From: Kocuria sp. p3-SID1428
Lineage (GTDB): Bacteria > Actinomycetota > Actinomycetes > Actinomycetales > Micrococcaceae
Assembly: GCF_025149945.1 (NCBI RefSeq)
Contig: NZ_JALXVH010000060.1
Coordinates: 1 to 14,356, forward strand
DNA: 14,356 bases
Direction: 5' to 3'
This document shows positions 1 to 6,336 of this stretch, in pieces. The stretch's first letter is position 1; each line of letters starts with the position of its first letter. Under the pieces are notes generated by a model. That model searched no databases and was not told where the DNA came from. It worked only from the letters and a program-made list of their open reading frames with translations. The position numbers and the translations under genes were made by a program.

Positions 1-42
1 CACTGTAGTGCGAGGTCATGACGGCGCAGCCGCCGGGGCGCC

Positions 43-357
43 TCAGGCGCCGAAGCGCGCGCCCCGGGGATCCGAGGGCATGAGGGTGAACACCAGCAGG
101 ATGATGCCGCCCACGCACGGCACGCACGAGATGAAGTACCACCAGCCGGAGCGATCGGTGTCATGCAGGCGGCGCACCGTGATCGCGATCGACGGGACGA
201 TGGTCGCCAGCCCGAAGAGCAGGAGCAGCCCGTAGAACAGCATCACGACTGCCAGGGCCAGCCCGACACAGACCCACCAGTACTGCGAGCGCGAAGCGCG
301 GCCGGAGAACTGGACGTACTTCTTGAAGTAGTCCTTCATGACCGAGCCGAGGCCCAT
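43..357 (-). CDS. DUF805 family small membrane protein (N-terminus frameshifted)
   Basis: Small integral membrane protein of the DUF805 (YhaH-like) family, molecular role unknown. The 104 residues carry the family landmarks: an entry segment ending in FSGRASRSQYWW, hydrophobic segments at about residues 28-50 and 77-92, the signature RRLHDTDRSGWW between them, and the terminal PSDPRGARFGA. The ATG used here has only a weak ribosome site. A better start is the ATG at 448, preceded by AAAGG five bases upstream. It encodes MSTPPYPQQPGYGA, the Pro/Tyr/Gly-rich lead-in common in actinobacterial DUF805 proteins, but that frame stops at 362-364. Removing one C from either C-run at 392-396 or 403-406 joins both frames into one protein of about 134 residues. 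The gene follows the stress-protein gene by 70 bp on the same strand and could be co-transcribed. Family assignment is firm; the true start is uncertain. Confidence 0.85.
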   Translation of the reverse strand: MGLGSVMKDYFKKYVQFSGRASRSQYWWVCVGLALAVVMLFYGLLLLFGLATIVPSIAITVRRLHDTDRSGWWYFISCVPCVGGIILLVFTLMPSDPRGARFGA

Positions 358-361
358 GGGC

Positions 362-448
362 TCACCGGGGTGGGTGCCCTGTGGCAGCTGACCCCCTGCT
401 GACCCCTGCGCCGTATCCGGGCTGCTGCGGGTACGGGGGCGTGCTCAT
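362..448 (-). pseudogene. Out-of-frame N-terminal piece of the DUF805 gene
   Basis: A 28-codon frame starting at ATG 448, with AAAGG five bases before it, begins MSTPPYPQQPGYGA and ends at a TGA at 362-364. Beyond the C-runs at 403-406 and 392-396, the coding sense continues in the next frame (GSAGGQLPQGTHPGEP) straight into the DUF805 protein. What is seen is an N-terminal exon-like piece with its own ribosome site but the wrong phase. Sequencing error, a real frameshift mutation or recoding would all produce this. Confidence 0.55.
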
Positions 449-518
449 GAGGGCCTTTCGCCGAGCGCCGGAGCCGGTCCGCTCCAGTGCCCGGGGGCCG
501 GACGACGATCGCTGGGGC

Positions 519-1400
519 TCAGCCCTCCTCGGCCTGAGCCCGGTTCGGCACCACCATCACGGGGCACACGGCGTCGACCAGGACGGCCTGGGAGACGGAG
601 CCCATGAGCAGACCGCGGAAGCCGCCGTGGCCGCGCGTGCCCACCACCACGAGATCCGCGGACGCAGAGGCCTGCACGAGGGCGTCGGCGGGACGGCCCG
701 AGAGGATGTGGATGCTGGTGCCCAGCCCGGGGAACTGCTGGGCGACGCCGTCCTCGACCTTCTGCAGCATGTTCCGCGCCGGCTCCGTGAGCTGCTCGGC
801 GACGGCCTGATCGAGCTCCGCCGAGCCCGAGGGCAGCGAGGTCATGGACGGGATCACCGTCACCAGGGAGAGGCCCTTGCCGTGGGCCTGGGCGTACTCG
901 GCGGCCTGCTTGACCGACGGGGACTCCAGCCCGAGCTTGTCGACGGCCACGACCACGCGGTCGGTGAAGTCGCCCTGGGAGGAATCGGAACTCTCCGGAA
1001 GCACGATGACGGGGCACTCTGCGTGGGCGGCGGTGGCGGCGGAGACGGAGCCCAGGCGACCGCGCAGACCGTGCCGGCCGCGCTTGCCCAGCACCACCAG
1101 GGAGCTGTCCCGGGATTCGTTGACGAGGACTCCGGCGACGTCGCCGCGCTCCAGGATGCCGCGGGCGGAGACCCCGGCATCCTGGGCCTTCTGCACGGCG
1201 CGGCGGGCGGTCTTCTCCGCCTCCTCCTCGATCTGCTCCAGGAACGGGCCGGTGATCGCGGCATCTGCCATGACCTGGCGCCCCGTGGAGACCACCACGA
1301 TCAGCTCGCCGTCGGCCGACCTGGCCTCTTCGATGGCCCAGTCCAGGGCCGTCTCCGCGAACTCCGAGCCGTCATAGCCGACGAGGATCTTCTGGGTCAT
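519..1400 (-). CDS. Universal stress protein, tandem UspA domains
   Basis: Cytoplasmic universal stress protein of 293 residues made of two UspA alpha/beta domains (about residues 1-137 and 145-285), the usual arrangement and length of actinobacterial tandem Usps. Each domain begins with a beta strand ending in the nucleotide-contacting Asp (Asp10 in VGYDGS; VVVAVD in the second). The second domain has a full ATP-binding signature G-2x-G-9x-G-S (from GTRG to MGS). The first has GKRG followed by only eight residues before GS, so its nucleotide binding may be altered. Such proteins bind ATP and are typically induced by hypoxia, starvation or stasis; that is family knowledge, not visible here. 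The ATG is preceded by GGAAAGG seven bases upstream. A weak TAGAAT hexamer lies about 110 bp upstream. Confidence 0.93.
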   Translation of the reverse strand: MTQKILVGYDGSEFAETALDWAIEEARSADGELIVVVSTGRQVMADAAITGPFLEQIEEEAEKTARRAVQKAQDAGVSARGILERGDVAGVLVNESRDSSLVVLGKRGRHGLRGRLGSVSAATAAHAECPVIVLPESSDSSQGDFTDRVVVAVDKLGLESPSVKQAAEYAQAHGKGLSLVTVIPSMTSLPSGSAELDQAVAEQLTEPARNMLQKVEDGVAQQFPGLGTSIHILSGRPADALVQASASADLVVVGTRGHGGFRGLLMGSVSQAVLVDAVCPVMVVPNRAQAEEG

Positions 1401-1511
1401 CGCTCTGCCTTTCCACGCTGAAAGCTGCTGGAGAGGCCCTGTGCGACCTGGTGGATCGGGCCCGGAGACCGTGCGCCCTGCGACGCCGCTCCTGGCTGCC
1501 TCTCCGCTGCC

Positions 1512-1517
1512 ATTCTA
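1512..1517 (-). promoter_or_regulatory. Weak -10 candidate for usp
   Basis: TAGAAT on the minus strand, one mismatch from TATAAT and fitting TANNNT, in the most AT-rich part of the intergenic region. It would give a leader of roughly 105 bases for the stress-protein gene. No -35 is recognisable at 16-18 bp. Confidence 0.3.
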
Positions 1518-1565
1518 TGACAGCGCGCACATCCGGACCCGTTCGGATGGCAACCGACGGCATCC

Positions 1566-1598
1566 GCGCGCCCCGGCCGAGGCAGCTCGTCGGCGCGC
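1566..1598 (-). terminator. Candidate hairpin terminator after MATE gene
   Basis: Inverted repeat with outer arms GCGCGCC (1566-1572) and GGCGCGC (1592-1598) and an inner CGAG/CTCG stem around a GCAG loop. It lies about 100 bp past the stop of the MATE gene in its direction of transcription. No U-tract follows, as is common in GC-rich actinobacteria. Confidence 0.35.
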
Positions 1599-1632
1599 CC
1601 GCACCTGGCCCAGCGGCTCCCTGACCCCACCC

Positions 1633-1676
1633 CATCGACTGGCCGATTCCCCACCGCCCCCGCATCGACTGGCCGA
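1633..1676. repeat. 14-bp direct repeat pair
   Basis: CATCGACTGGCCGA occurs exactly at 1633-1646 and again at 1663-1676, a centre-to-centre distance of 30 bp (close to three helical turns). It lies just beyond the MATE stop codon. It could be a paired protein-binding site or a chance local duplication. Confidence 0.6.
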
Positions 1677-1695
1677 AGAGGCACCCGGGGGCGGC

Positions 1696-3063
1696 TCAGG
1701 CCTGCAGCAGCCAGCGATCTCCTCGGGCGCGCATTCCCAGGGTCACCCCGCGAGCCCCCATGTAGCCGAACGCGTAGGCGATCCACAGCAGCATCAGCCC
1801 GAGCGCACCGCCCTGATCCGCGAGCACCAGGGCCGCGAGCATCGGCAGGTAGACCACCAGGTTCACCACGCCGGCCAGGGCCAGGTAGCGGGCGTCGCCG
1901 GCGCCGATCAGCACGCCGTCGAGCACGAACACCCATGCCGCCAGCGGCTGCCCCACGGCCACCACGATCATCCCGAGCGCGAACAGCCGCTGGACCTCGG
2001 GCGAGGGCGTGAGCACAGGCGCGGCCAGCGGCAGGACCAGCCCCACCACGAGGCCGGTGACCACGCCGAAGACCATCCCGAAGACGACGATCCGCCGCAC
2101 CAGGGCGCGCACGGCATCCCGAGCCTCATCGCCCTCAGGGCCTTGGTCCCGGGTGTCGCGAGCGCCGGTCTCCTTGCCCACGAGCGCCTGCGCGGCGATG
2201 GCCAGGGCGTCGAGCGCGTAGGCCATGACGTTGAAGATGGTCATGATCAGCTGGTAGGCCGCGAGGTTCTCAGCCCCCTGGCGAGTGGCGACCACGACCG
2301 TGAGCATCAGCGCGGCGCGCAGGGAGACGGTGCGCAGCATGAGCCACGAGCCCACGCCCATCAGCCCGGCGACCCGCCGCGGGGAGGCGGCCATGCCCAC
2401 GCCCTCATCACGGCAGCGCCGCCCGAGCAGCACCAGGTACACGGCGGCCATGGCCCACTGGGTGAGGCTCGTGCCCAGGGCCGCACCGGCCACACCCATG
2501 CCGACCCCGTGCACCAGCGTCACGTTGACGCCCACGTTCAGCACCGCGCCGACCATGGCGATGACCAGCGGCGTGCGGGTGTCCTGCAGCCCCCGCAGCA
2601 CGCCCGTGGCCGCGGTGACGAGCAGGATCGCAGGCAACCCGGGCAGCGACCACCACAGGTACGACGAGGCCTGCTCCAGCACGTCGCCCTGACCGCCCAT
2701 GGCCTGCAGCAACGGCCGTCCCAGGGCAGCGCCGAGCAGCGCCAGGACCACACCCAGGACCGCGCCGAGCCAGAGGCCGTCGCGGCCCACCGCCAGCGCC
2801 TCGCGCATGCGACCGGCGCCGAGGTGCTTGGCCACCGCGGGAGTCGTCGAGTAGGCCAGGAACACCATGAGCCCCACGGCTGTCTGGACGACCGCCCCGG
2901 CCAGGGCCACGCCGGCCAGCGGCTCGGTGCCCAGCCGCCCCACGATGACGGTGTCCGCCAGCAGGAACAGCGGCTCCGCGATGAGGGCGCCGAAGGCCGG
3001 CACTGCGAGTCCCAGGATGCGCCGATTCAGCCCCTTGCCGCCCGGCACATCGCTGCGCTGCAC
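1696..3063 (-). CDS. MATE family efflux transporter, DinF subfamily
   Basis: Inner-membrane multidrug/toxic-compound exporter of the MATE family, which expels cationic compounds in exchange for H+ or Na+. The 455 residues fit the usual length and about twelve hydrophobic helices in two six-helix halves. The N-terminus (NRRILGLAVPAFGALIAEP, then LLADTVIVGRLGTEPLAGVA) is the typical DinF-type start, and the second half repeats the pattern after a charged cytoplasmic loop at about residues 285-315 (KETGARDTRDQGPEGDEARD). The start is GTG with GGAGG eight bases upstream. It is divergent from the membrane protein at 3186 and separated from it by 122 bp. Nothing nearby identifies the substrate, so DinF-like is as far as I go. 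Confidence 0.93.
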   Translation of the reverse strand: MQRSDVPGGKGLNRRILGLAVPAFGALIAEPLFLLADTVIVGRLGTEPLAGVALAGAVVQTAVGLMVFLAYSTTPAVAKHLGAGRMREALAVGRDGLWLGAVLGVVLALLGAALGRPLLQAMGGQGDVLEQASSYLWWSLPGLPAILLVTAATGVLRGLQDTRTPLVIAMVGAVLNVGVNVTLVHGVGMGVAGAALGTSLTQWAMAAVYLVLLGRRCRDEGVGMAASPRRVAGLMGVGSWLMLRTVSLRAALMLTVVVATRQGAENLAAYQLIMTIFNVMAYALDALAIAAQALVGKETGARDTRDQGPEGDEARDAVRALVRRIVVFGMVFGVVTGLVVGLVLPLAAPVLTPSPEVQRLFALGMIVVAVGQPLAAWVFVLDGVLIGAGDARYLALAGVVNLVVYLPMLAALVLADQGGALGLMLLWIAYAFGYMGARGVTLGMRARGDRWLLQA

Positions 3064-3121
3064 CCGTCCTGCCTCCGTCGTCTTCCATCGTCTTCGAACG
3101 CGTGCTCCACGCGCCCGTTGC

Positions 3122-3127
3122 TAGCCT
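3122..3127 (+). promoter_or_regulatory. -10 element for the 3186 membrane protein gene
   Basis: TAGCCT, a TANNNT -10 hexamer of the form that recurs in this window. It implies a start of transcription near 3134 and a leader of about 52 bases ending in the strong ribosome site AGGAGGT at 3173-3179. No convincing -35 is visible. It sits in the divergent region shared with the MATE gene. Confidence 0.45.
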
Positions 3128-3185
3128 TCCACAGTACCCATCCAGGGCCCTTCGGCCTGCCCCGCATCCCCCAGGAGGTCTCGCG

Positions 3186-4640
3186 ATGGCCCGCTCCTCC
3201 GGCGGACGCCCCGTGCGCTCCTCCCACCCCTCGTGGCCCCCGCTGCGCGTGCGCGCCGTGGTCAACGGACTGCGCGCGACCACTGCCGGCGTCGGCCTGC
3301 TGTGGCTGACCTGGGGCGTCCTGGACTTCACCGTCTACGACGCCTCCGCAGTGCCGGCTCCCGTGCGGATCATCGCCCTGTGGTTCGCGGTCGGGATGCC
3401 GATCGCCTGGCTGGGCATCGGGCTGCACCTGGTCGTGGCCGGGCTGCTCAGCTCGGACCGCGTCCTGCTCGCCCACGGCTCCGCGCAGTGGGAGCCCGGC
3501 GCGCAGGACGACGTCCTGCGCGGCGTCCGCGTGCGCCGCTGGCGGGTGGGGCTGTTCGGCGGCCGCCGCCTGTCCGCTCCCACGCTGGGCTGGCTCCCCG
3601 AGCTCTCCCCGTACGCGCTGGCGCCTCTGGGCGGCGGCGTCCTGGCGCTGGTCGTGATGCTGGCCTGGATGGCCCGCGGCTACGGCGCCGGGGTGATCGC
3701 GCTGATCGCGGCGATCCTGTGGCTGGGCTGGCGGCTGCTGCGCGGCTGGCAGGCCTGGAGCGACGTCCGCGATCTCCGCGCCCGCCCGCGCCCCTCCGAC
3801 CTGGAGGCGGAGTCCACCCCGGATGAGGTCTGGGAGGACGAGCACTGGGACGACGACTGGCAGGACGAGCCCGCGCCTGCCCGCAGCCGCGCCGAGGACC
3901 TCGACTCGACCGCGGCGCTGCCCCGCTACCGCGAGGACCGGCCGACGGCCGCGAGGATCGCCGCGACCCGTCGCGTCGATCGCGCCGACAACGATGACCC
4001 CACCGATGCCCTGCCGCTCTACGTGGACGACGAGGACCCCCGCGAGCACCCGGAGGACGGCCCCCAGACCGCCCCGCTGGAGACCGTGCCGCGGCGCGAC
4101 GAGCCCTTGCGACGGGGGCGCCGCGGGAGTCGTCGGGCCCGTGGGGACTCCGAGCGGGCCCCGGCAGACGACGGCCCCCCAGAGGTGTTGGTCGACCGCT
4201 CCGTGCAGCGCGCGATCCGTGCCAAGCAGGCGCGTCGCGGTGCCGCCACGGAGCGGGAACCGGAACGGGGACGCTCCGGGCGAGGTCGAGGCAGCGTCCG
4301 CGAGCGTCAGCGCCCTGGCCCCGCGGCGGCCGAGGAGAAGCCGCAGGGGCTGCGCGCCTACCTGGGCCAGCGCAGCCACCAGGGTCACGAGGATTCGGGG
4401 ACGCGCTCCCTGCGCGAGTCCGGCGAGCCGAGCCCGCGTCGGGAGGACCGGGGCCCCGCACCGCGCCCGCGCTCGGTGTCGCGTCCGGGGCGCTCGGAGG
4501 AGCCGTTCGACCAGGAACGCCCTGCAAGCAGCGGCGCGCCCTCGTCCGCCGATGCAATGGACGAGATCTACGGCCACGACGACCATGCGCCGTCGCTGCT
4601 GTCCTACCTCTCCCGCCGCCGCGACGACGAGGCCCGTTGA
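3186..4640 (+). CDS. Membrane protein with long charged C-terminal tail, unknown function
   Basis: A 484-residue protein that I do not recognise. Four hydrophobic segments are visible at about residues 29-50, 60-85, 146-165 and 167-188, forming two hairpins separated by a basic loop (VRVRRWRVGLFGGRRLS). From about residue 200 to the end it is low-complexity, Asp/Glu/Arg/Pro-rich and surely disordered; the first part is strongly acidic with Trp (WEDEHWDDDWQDE), the later part Arg-rich. The ATG is set by AGGAGGT seven bases upstream, excluding a longer frame that begins in the promoter. The tail would be cytoplasmic if the N-terminus is. It resembles actinobacterial envelope or division-associated membrane proteins only in general design. 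Convergent with the S4-domain gene. Confidence 0.85.
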   Translation: MARSSGGRPVRSSHPSWPPLRVRAVVNGLRATTAGVGLLWLTWGVLDFTVYDASAVPAPVRIIALWFAVGMPIAWLGIGLHLVVAGLLSSDRVLLAHGSAQWEPGAQDDVLRGVRVRRWRVGLFGGRRLSAPTLGWLPELSPYALAPLGGGVLALVVMLAWMARGYGAGVIALIAAILWLGWRLLRGWQAWSDVRDLRARPRPSDLEAESTPDEVWEDEHWDDDWQDEPAPARSRAEDLDSTAALPRYREDRPTAARIAATRRVDRADNDDPTDALPLYVDDEDPREHPEDGPQTAPLETVPRRDEPLRRGRRGSRRARGDSERAPADDGPPEVLVDRSVQRAIRAKQARRGAATEREPERGRSGRGRGSVRERQRPGPAAAEEKPQGLRAYLGQRSHQGHEDSGTRSLRESGEPSPRREDRGPAPRPRSVSRPGRSEEPFDQERPASSGAPSSADAMDEIYGHDDHAPSLLSYLSRRRDDEAR

Positions 4641-4737
4641 GGAGCTCGCGCGCAGCCTGAGCGCCGCGCAGGAAGCACCCGCCGCCGGCCGTTTCGGATG
4701 CGCGGGGAGGCTCTCGTCAGCGCCTGCCCTCTGCCCT

Positions 4738-5121
4738 TCAGTACCCGCGCAGCTGCTCGAGCTTGCGGCGGTCCTTCTTGGTGGGCCGCCCCGCACCGCG
4801 GTCGCGCTGCGGCACGGCCGAGCGCAGCTGGGGCGGCGGCGGGGTCGAGCGGTCCTCGTAGCACTCCCTGGCCACCGGGGCGCCCACGCGCTTGAGCAGC
4901 AGTCGGCGCACCACGAGCTCCTGCTGCCAGCCCGGGCGTCGGACCGTGACCGCGTCCCCCACGCGCAGCGCCTGCGCCGCCTTCACGGAGGCGCCGTTGA
5001 GCCGCACATGCCCGGCCCGGCACGCCGTCGTGGCCTCGGAGCGAGTCTTGAAGATCCGGACGGACCACAGCCACACGTCCAGGCGGACGGAGGCGGGGCC
5101 GTTGTCAGGCGCGGTGCTCAT
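4738..5121 (-). CDS. S4-domain RNA-binding protein, Hsp15-like
   Basis: Small cytoplasmic RNA-binding protein of 127 residues with an S4 fold at about residues 12-62: VRLDVWLWSVRIFKTRSEAT, then ACRAGHVRLNGASVKAA, then LRVGDAVTV. This is the canonical helix-helix-strand pattern with the basic RNA-facing residues. It matches the Hsp15 type of S4 protein, which in E. coli binds stalled 50S subunits carrying nascent peptidyl-tRNA; the ribosome-rescue role is inferred from the family. The C-terminus is basic (RPTKKDRRKLEQLRG), as in Hsp15. Start chosen at the ATG with GGAGG eight bases upstream; the frame runs further upstream but without S4-like sequence. Divergent from a putative small transcript whose promoter begins 50 bp away. 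Confidence 0.9.
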   Translation of the reverse strand: MSTAPDNGPASVRLDVWLWSVRIFKTRSEATTACRAGHVRLNGASVKAAQALRVGDAVTVRRPGWQQELVVRRLLLKRVGAPVARECYEDRSTPPPPQLRSAVPQRDRGAGRPTKKDRRKLEQLRGY

Positions 5122-5170
5122 GGCGTCATCCTCCCATTCGGGGCCGATCAGAATTCTTCGCGATGTGGTC

Positions 5171-5199
5171 TTGCTCACACACGAGGGCAGGAGTAGCGT
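5171..5199 (+). promoter_or_regulatory. Promoter of putative small RNA
   Basis: TTGCTC at 5171-5176 and TAGCGT at 5194-5199 with a 17-bp spacer: one of the few places here with both a TTG-type -35 and a TANNNT -10 at ideal spacing. It points away from the S4 gene into the structured region, with predicted transcription start near 5206. Confidence 0.5.
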
Positions 5200-5233
5200 C
5201 AGCGGTACCACAGGTCGACAGACGGGAGTGCGA

Positions 5234-5293
5234 ATGGAGAAGGCATCCATCAGCGGGACCGACACGGGCAGGGCTGCAGAAGCCGCGCAGTGA
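5234..5293 (+). CDS. Possible 19-residue peptide
   Basis: ATG-to-TGA frame encoding MEKASISGTDTGRAAEAAQ, with a GGGAG ribosome-site-like sequence five bases upstream, beginning about 28 bases after the predicted transcription start. The peptide is hydrophilic with no membrane segment and no recognised family. Its position right behind a good promoter is the only real argument for translation. Confidence 0.25.
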   Translation: MEKASISGTDTGRAAEAAQ

Positions 5294-5455
5294 AGGCCGG
5301 AGCAGACCGCAGCAGCCGAACCGGTTGACGATCGAGCCCAGCACAACGGGAGACGGGTCATCAACACACTGGCGGCTCGCATGCGGCGCAGGCGATAACC
5401 ATCGAGAAGAGCACGGTGGCAAGCCGACCTCGCAGTAGGACCGCGAAGACCAGGA

Positions 5456-5496
5456 CGAGGACCCCGGAAGCGATCGCGACGCTTCCGGGGTCCTCG
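5456..5496. terminator. 16-bp perfect hairpin, terminator-like
   Basis: CGAGGACCCCGGAAGC (5456-5471) and its exact complement GCTTCCGGGGTCCTCG (5481-5496) flank a nine-base loop GATCGCGAC. This very stable stem lacks a U-tract on either strand. It would end the putative small transcript on the plus strand, and could also stop read-through arriving from the right on the minus strand before the S4 gene. Confidence 0.65.
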
Positions 5497-5572
5497 CATG
5501 TCCTGGCTCCCGGCACCTCCAGAGCCTTCCGAGGTCACGGCAGACGCAGCTGCACGGGCACGTCGCCCCCGC

Positions 5573-5638
5573 GAGGAGTCGCTTACGCAGACCATCGCTC
5601 ACCGAAGCCCTGCGTAAGCCACTCCCCGCGGACTCCTC
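5573..5638. repeat. Nested inverted repeat
   Basis: Inner arms GCTTACGCAG (5581-5590) and CTGCGTAAGC (5610-5619) enclose a 19-base loop. Directly outside, GAGGAGTC (5573-5580) pairs with GACTCCTC (5631-5638), leaving an 11-base bulge on the right side only; alternatively GAGTC pairs with CACTC with one mismatch. Either a folded RNA or a palindromic protein-binding site. Confidence 0.55.
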
Positions 5639-5676
5639 AGTCGCCCCGGGTCGCAAGACGGGCACCCCGGACAGCG

Positions 5677-5708
5677 CGGTGCCCCGGCTCGCAGGAGCCG
5701 GGGCGCCG
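5677..5708 (-). terminator. Hairpin terminator of the START-domain gene
   Basis: Arms at 5677-5690 and 5695-5708 pair over 14 bp (GCCCCGGCTC with GAGCCGGGGC plus four further pairs including one wobble) around a GCAG loop. It lies about 40 bp past the stop codon of the minus-strand START-domain gene. There is no U-tract, but stem strength and position argue for termination. Confidence 0.65.
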
Positions 5709-5748
5709 TCGTGCGCTGATCCCGTGGGCGGGATCGTGCGTCAGCCGA

Positions 5749-6216
5749 TCAGGAGGCGACCGTGGAGGCCAGGCGGTTCATGGACTCCTCCAGCTCCTCC
5801 TCCGAGATCATGGGGAAGTGGACCTTCTTGAGGATCTCCGGGTTGGCGTCCTTCCAGGTGTACGTCTGGGTGACGCGCGTGCTGTCCTCGCCCAGCGGCT
5901 CGAGCTCCCAGACCCACTCCCAGCCGTTGTCCTCGACCGTGGTGCCCTGCCTGGCGGGCTTCCAGGCGATCAGCTTGTTCGGGTCGAATCCGGTGACCGT
6001 GTTGTCGGTCTTGTAGTCGCCGCCCTGGTCCTCGCGGTGCATGTCCATGGTGAAGACGTCGCCGGTCTTCTCGATGCGCTGATCCGAGCCGTTCTTGATG
6101 TTGCCGGAGCCGTCGAAGTCGACGTGGCGGGCCGGCAGGGACAGGATCTGGAAGATCTCGGCAGCCGGGGCATCGATCTCGCGAGTGACGGTGACGGAGG
6201 TGTCGGTGGTCGTCAT
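5749..6216 (-). CDS. SRPBCC / START-like domain protein
   Basis: Cytoplasmic protein of 155 residues with the SRPBCC (polyketide cyclase/START-like, helix-grip) fold. It opens with the family strand-helix VTVTREIDAPAAEIFQIL, continues through alternating strands (FTMDMHRE, NTVTGFDPNKLIAWKPAR, WEWVWELEPLGEDSTRVTQT) and closes with an amphipathic helix (SEEELEESMNRLAS). Members enclose a hydrophobic ligand; the ligand here is unknown. Start chosen at MTTTD because AAGGAG stands nine bases upstream. A second in-frame ATG at 6237 would add MKKEHFS but lacks a ribosome site, since that AAGGAG lies within its own codons. It has its own promoter and shares a 120-bp divergent region with the sugar-kinase gene. 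Confidence 0.88.
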   Translation of the reverse strand: MTTTDTSVTVTREIDAPAAEIFQILSLPARHVDFDGSGNIKNGSDQRIEKTGDVFTMDMHREDQGGDYKTDNTVTGFDPNKLIAWKPARQGTTVEDNGWEWVWELEPLGEDSTRVTQTYTWKDANPEILKKVHFPMISEEELEESMNRLASTVAS

Positions 6217-6257
6217 GCTGAAGTGCTCCTTTTTCATCAGGGGACTTTCGTGTGACC

Positions 6258-6287
6258 AGAGTAGGAACTCTGCGCTGCGGATCACAA
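6258..6287 (-). promoter_or_regulatory. Promoter of the START-domain gene
   Basis: On the minus strand TTGTGA (6282-6287) and TACTCT (6258-6263) are separated by 18 bp, a good -35/-10 pair. It gives a leader of roughly 35-40 bases that includes the AAGGAG ribosome site. It is back-to-back with the -10 at 6325-6330 of the sugar-kinase gene. Confidence 0.5.
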
Positions 6288-6324
6288 CGGCGTTCTCCCG
6301 CAGAGGAACGGCGGAGGGCCTGAC

Positions 6325-6330
6325 TAGCCT
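6325..6330 (+). promoter_or_regulatory. -10 element placing transcription start on the kinase ATG
   Basis: TAGCCT ends exactly six bases before the ATG at 6337. For a TANNNT -10 that puts the transcription start at the A of the start codon, the known geometry of leaderless actinobacterial mRNAs. GAAGG is present but only one base from the ATG, too close to act as a ribosome site. Confidence 0.55.
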
Positions 6331-6336
6331 GAAGGC

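Larger units (their letters stand above)
1401..1695. other. Intergenic region between MATE and usp genes
   Basis: Non-coding stretch of 295 bp between the end of the MATE gene and the start of the stress-protein gene, both on the minus strand. It holds a candidate terminator hairpin (1566-1598), a 14-bp direct repeat (1633-1646 and 1663-1676) and a weak minus-strand -10 candidate TAGAAT at 1512-1517. Reading frames crossing it are Pro/Arg/His-rich and have no family resemblance. Confidence 0.6.
5206..5496 (+). ncRNA. Candidate small RNA or short-peptide transcript
   Basis: Inferred transcript of about 290 bases running from the promoter at 5171-5199 to the perfect 16-bp hairpin ending at 5496. 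It matches no RNA family I recognise: RNase P, tmRNA, SRP RNA and tRNA landmarks are absent. It includes the mini-ORF at 5234-5293, so it may be a peptide mRNA, a dual-function RNA or purely non-coding. No gene follows on the same strand for over 800 bp, so it is not an attenuation leader for a neighbour. Boundaries are predictions only. Confidence 0.35.
5122..5748. other. Structured intergenic region without a clear protein gene
   Basis: About 630 bp between the S4 gene and the START-domain gene, unusually long for this packed window. No frame has family resemblance or the codon bias of its neighbours. It contains a plus-strand promoter (5171-5199), a 19-codon mini-ORF (5234-5293), a 16-bp perfect hairpin (5456-5496), a compound inverted repeat (5573-5638) and a GC-rich hairpin (5677-5708). 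Confidence 0.7.

Noticed and set aside
37..51. 15-base palindrome GGCGCCTCAGGCGCC across the DUF805 stop codon
   Set aside because: The centre leaves no room for a loop unless several pairs open, so a terminator is doubtful at the window edge.
1441..3309. 622-residue open frame on the plus strand opposite the MATE gene
   Set aside because: His/Gln/Arg/Pro-rich shadow translation of a GC-rich gene; the opposite strand gives a complete MATE protein.
4641..4737. Terminator between the 3186 gene and the S4 gene
   Set aside because: Only imperfect GC-rich complementarity is visible; no stem of useful length could be supported.
3027..4796. 589-residue minus-strand frame opposite the 3186 membrane protein
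   Set aside because: No family landmarks, extreme Arg/Gln/Ala composition, and the plus strand has a strong ribosome site and membrane helices.
5381..5398. ATG-Arg-Arg-Arg-Arg-stop mini-frame resembling an arginine leader peptide
   Set aside because: No ribosome site and no arginine-related gene downstream; too short to separate from chance.
5150..5460. Search for tRNA, RNase P, tmRNA or SRP RNA in the long gap
   Set aside because: No GGTTCGA-type T-arm, no conserved RNase P core and no other landmark sequences found on either strand.
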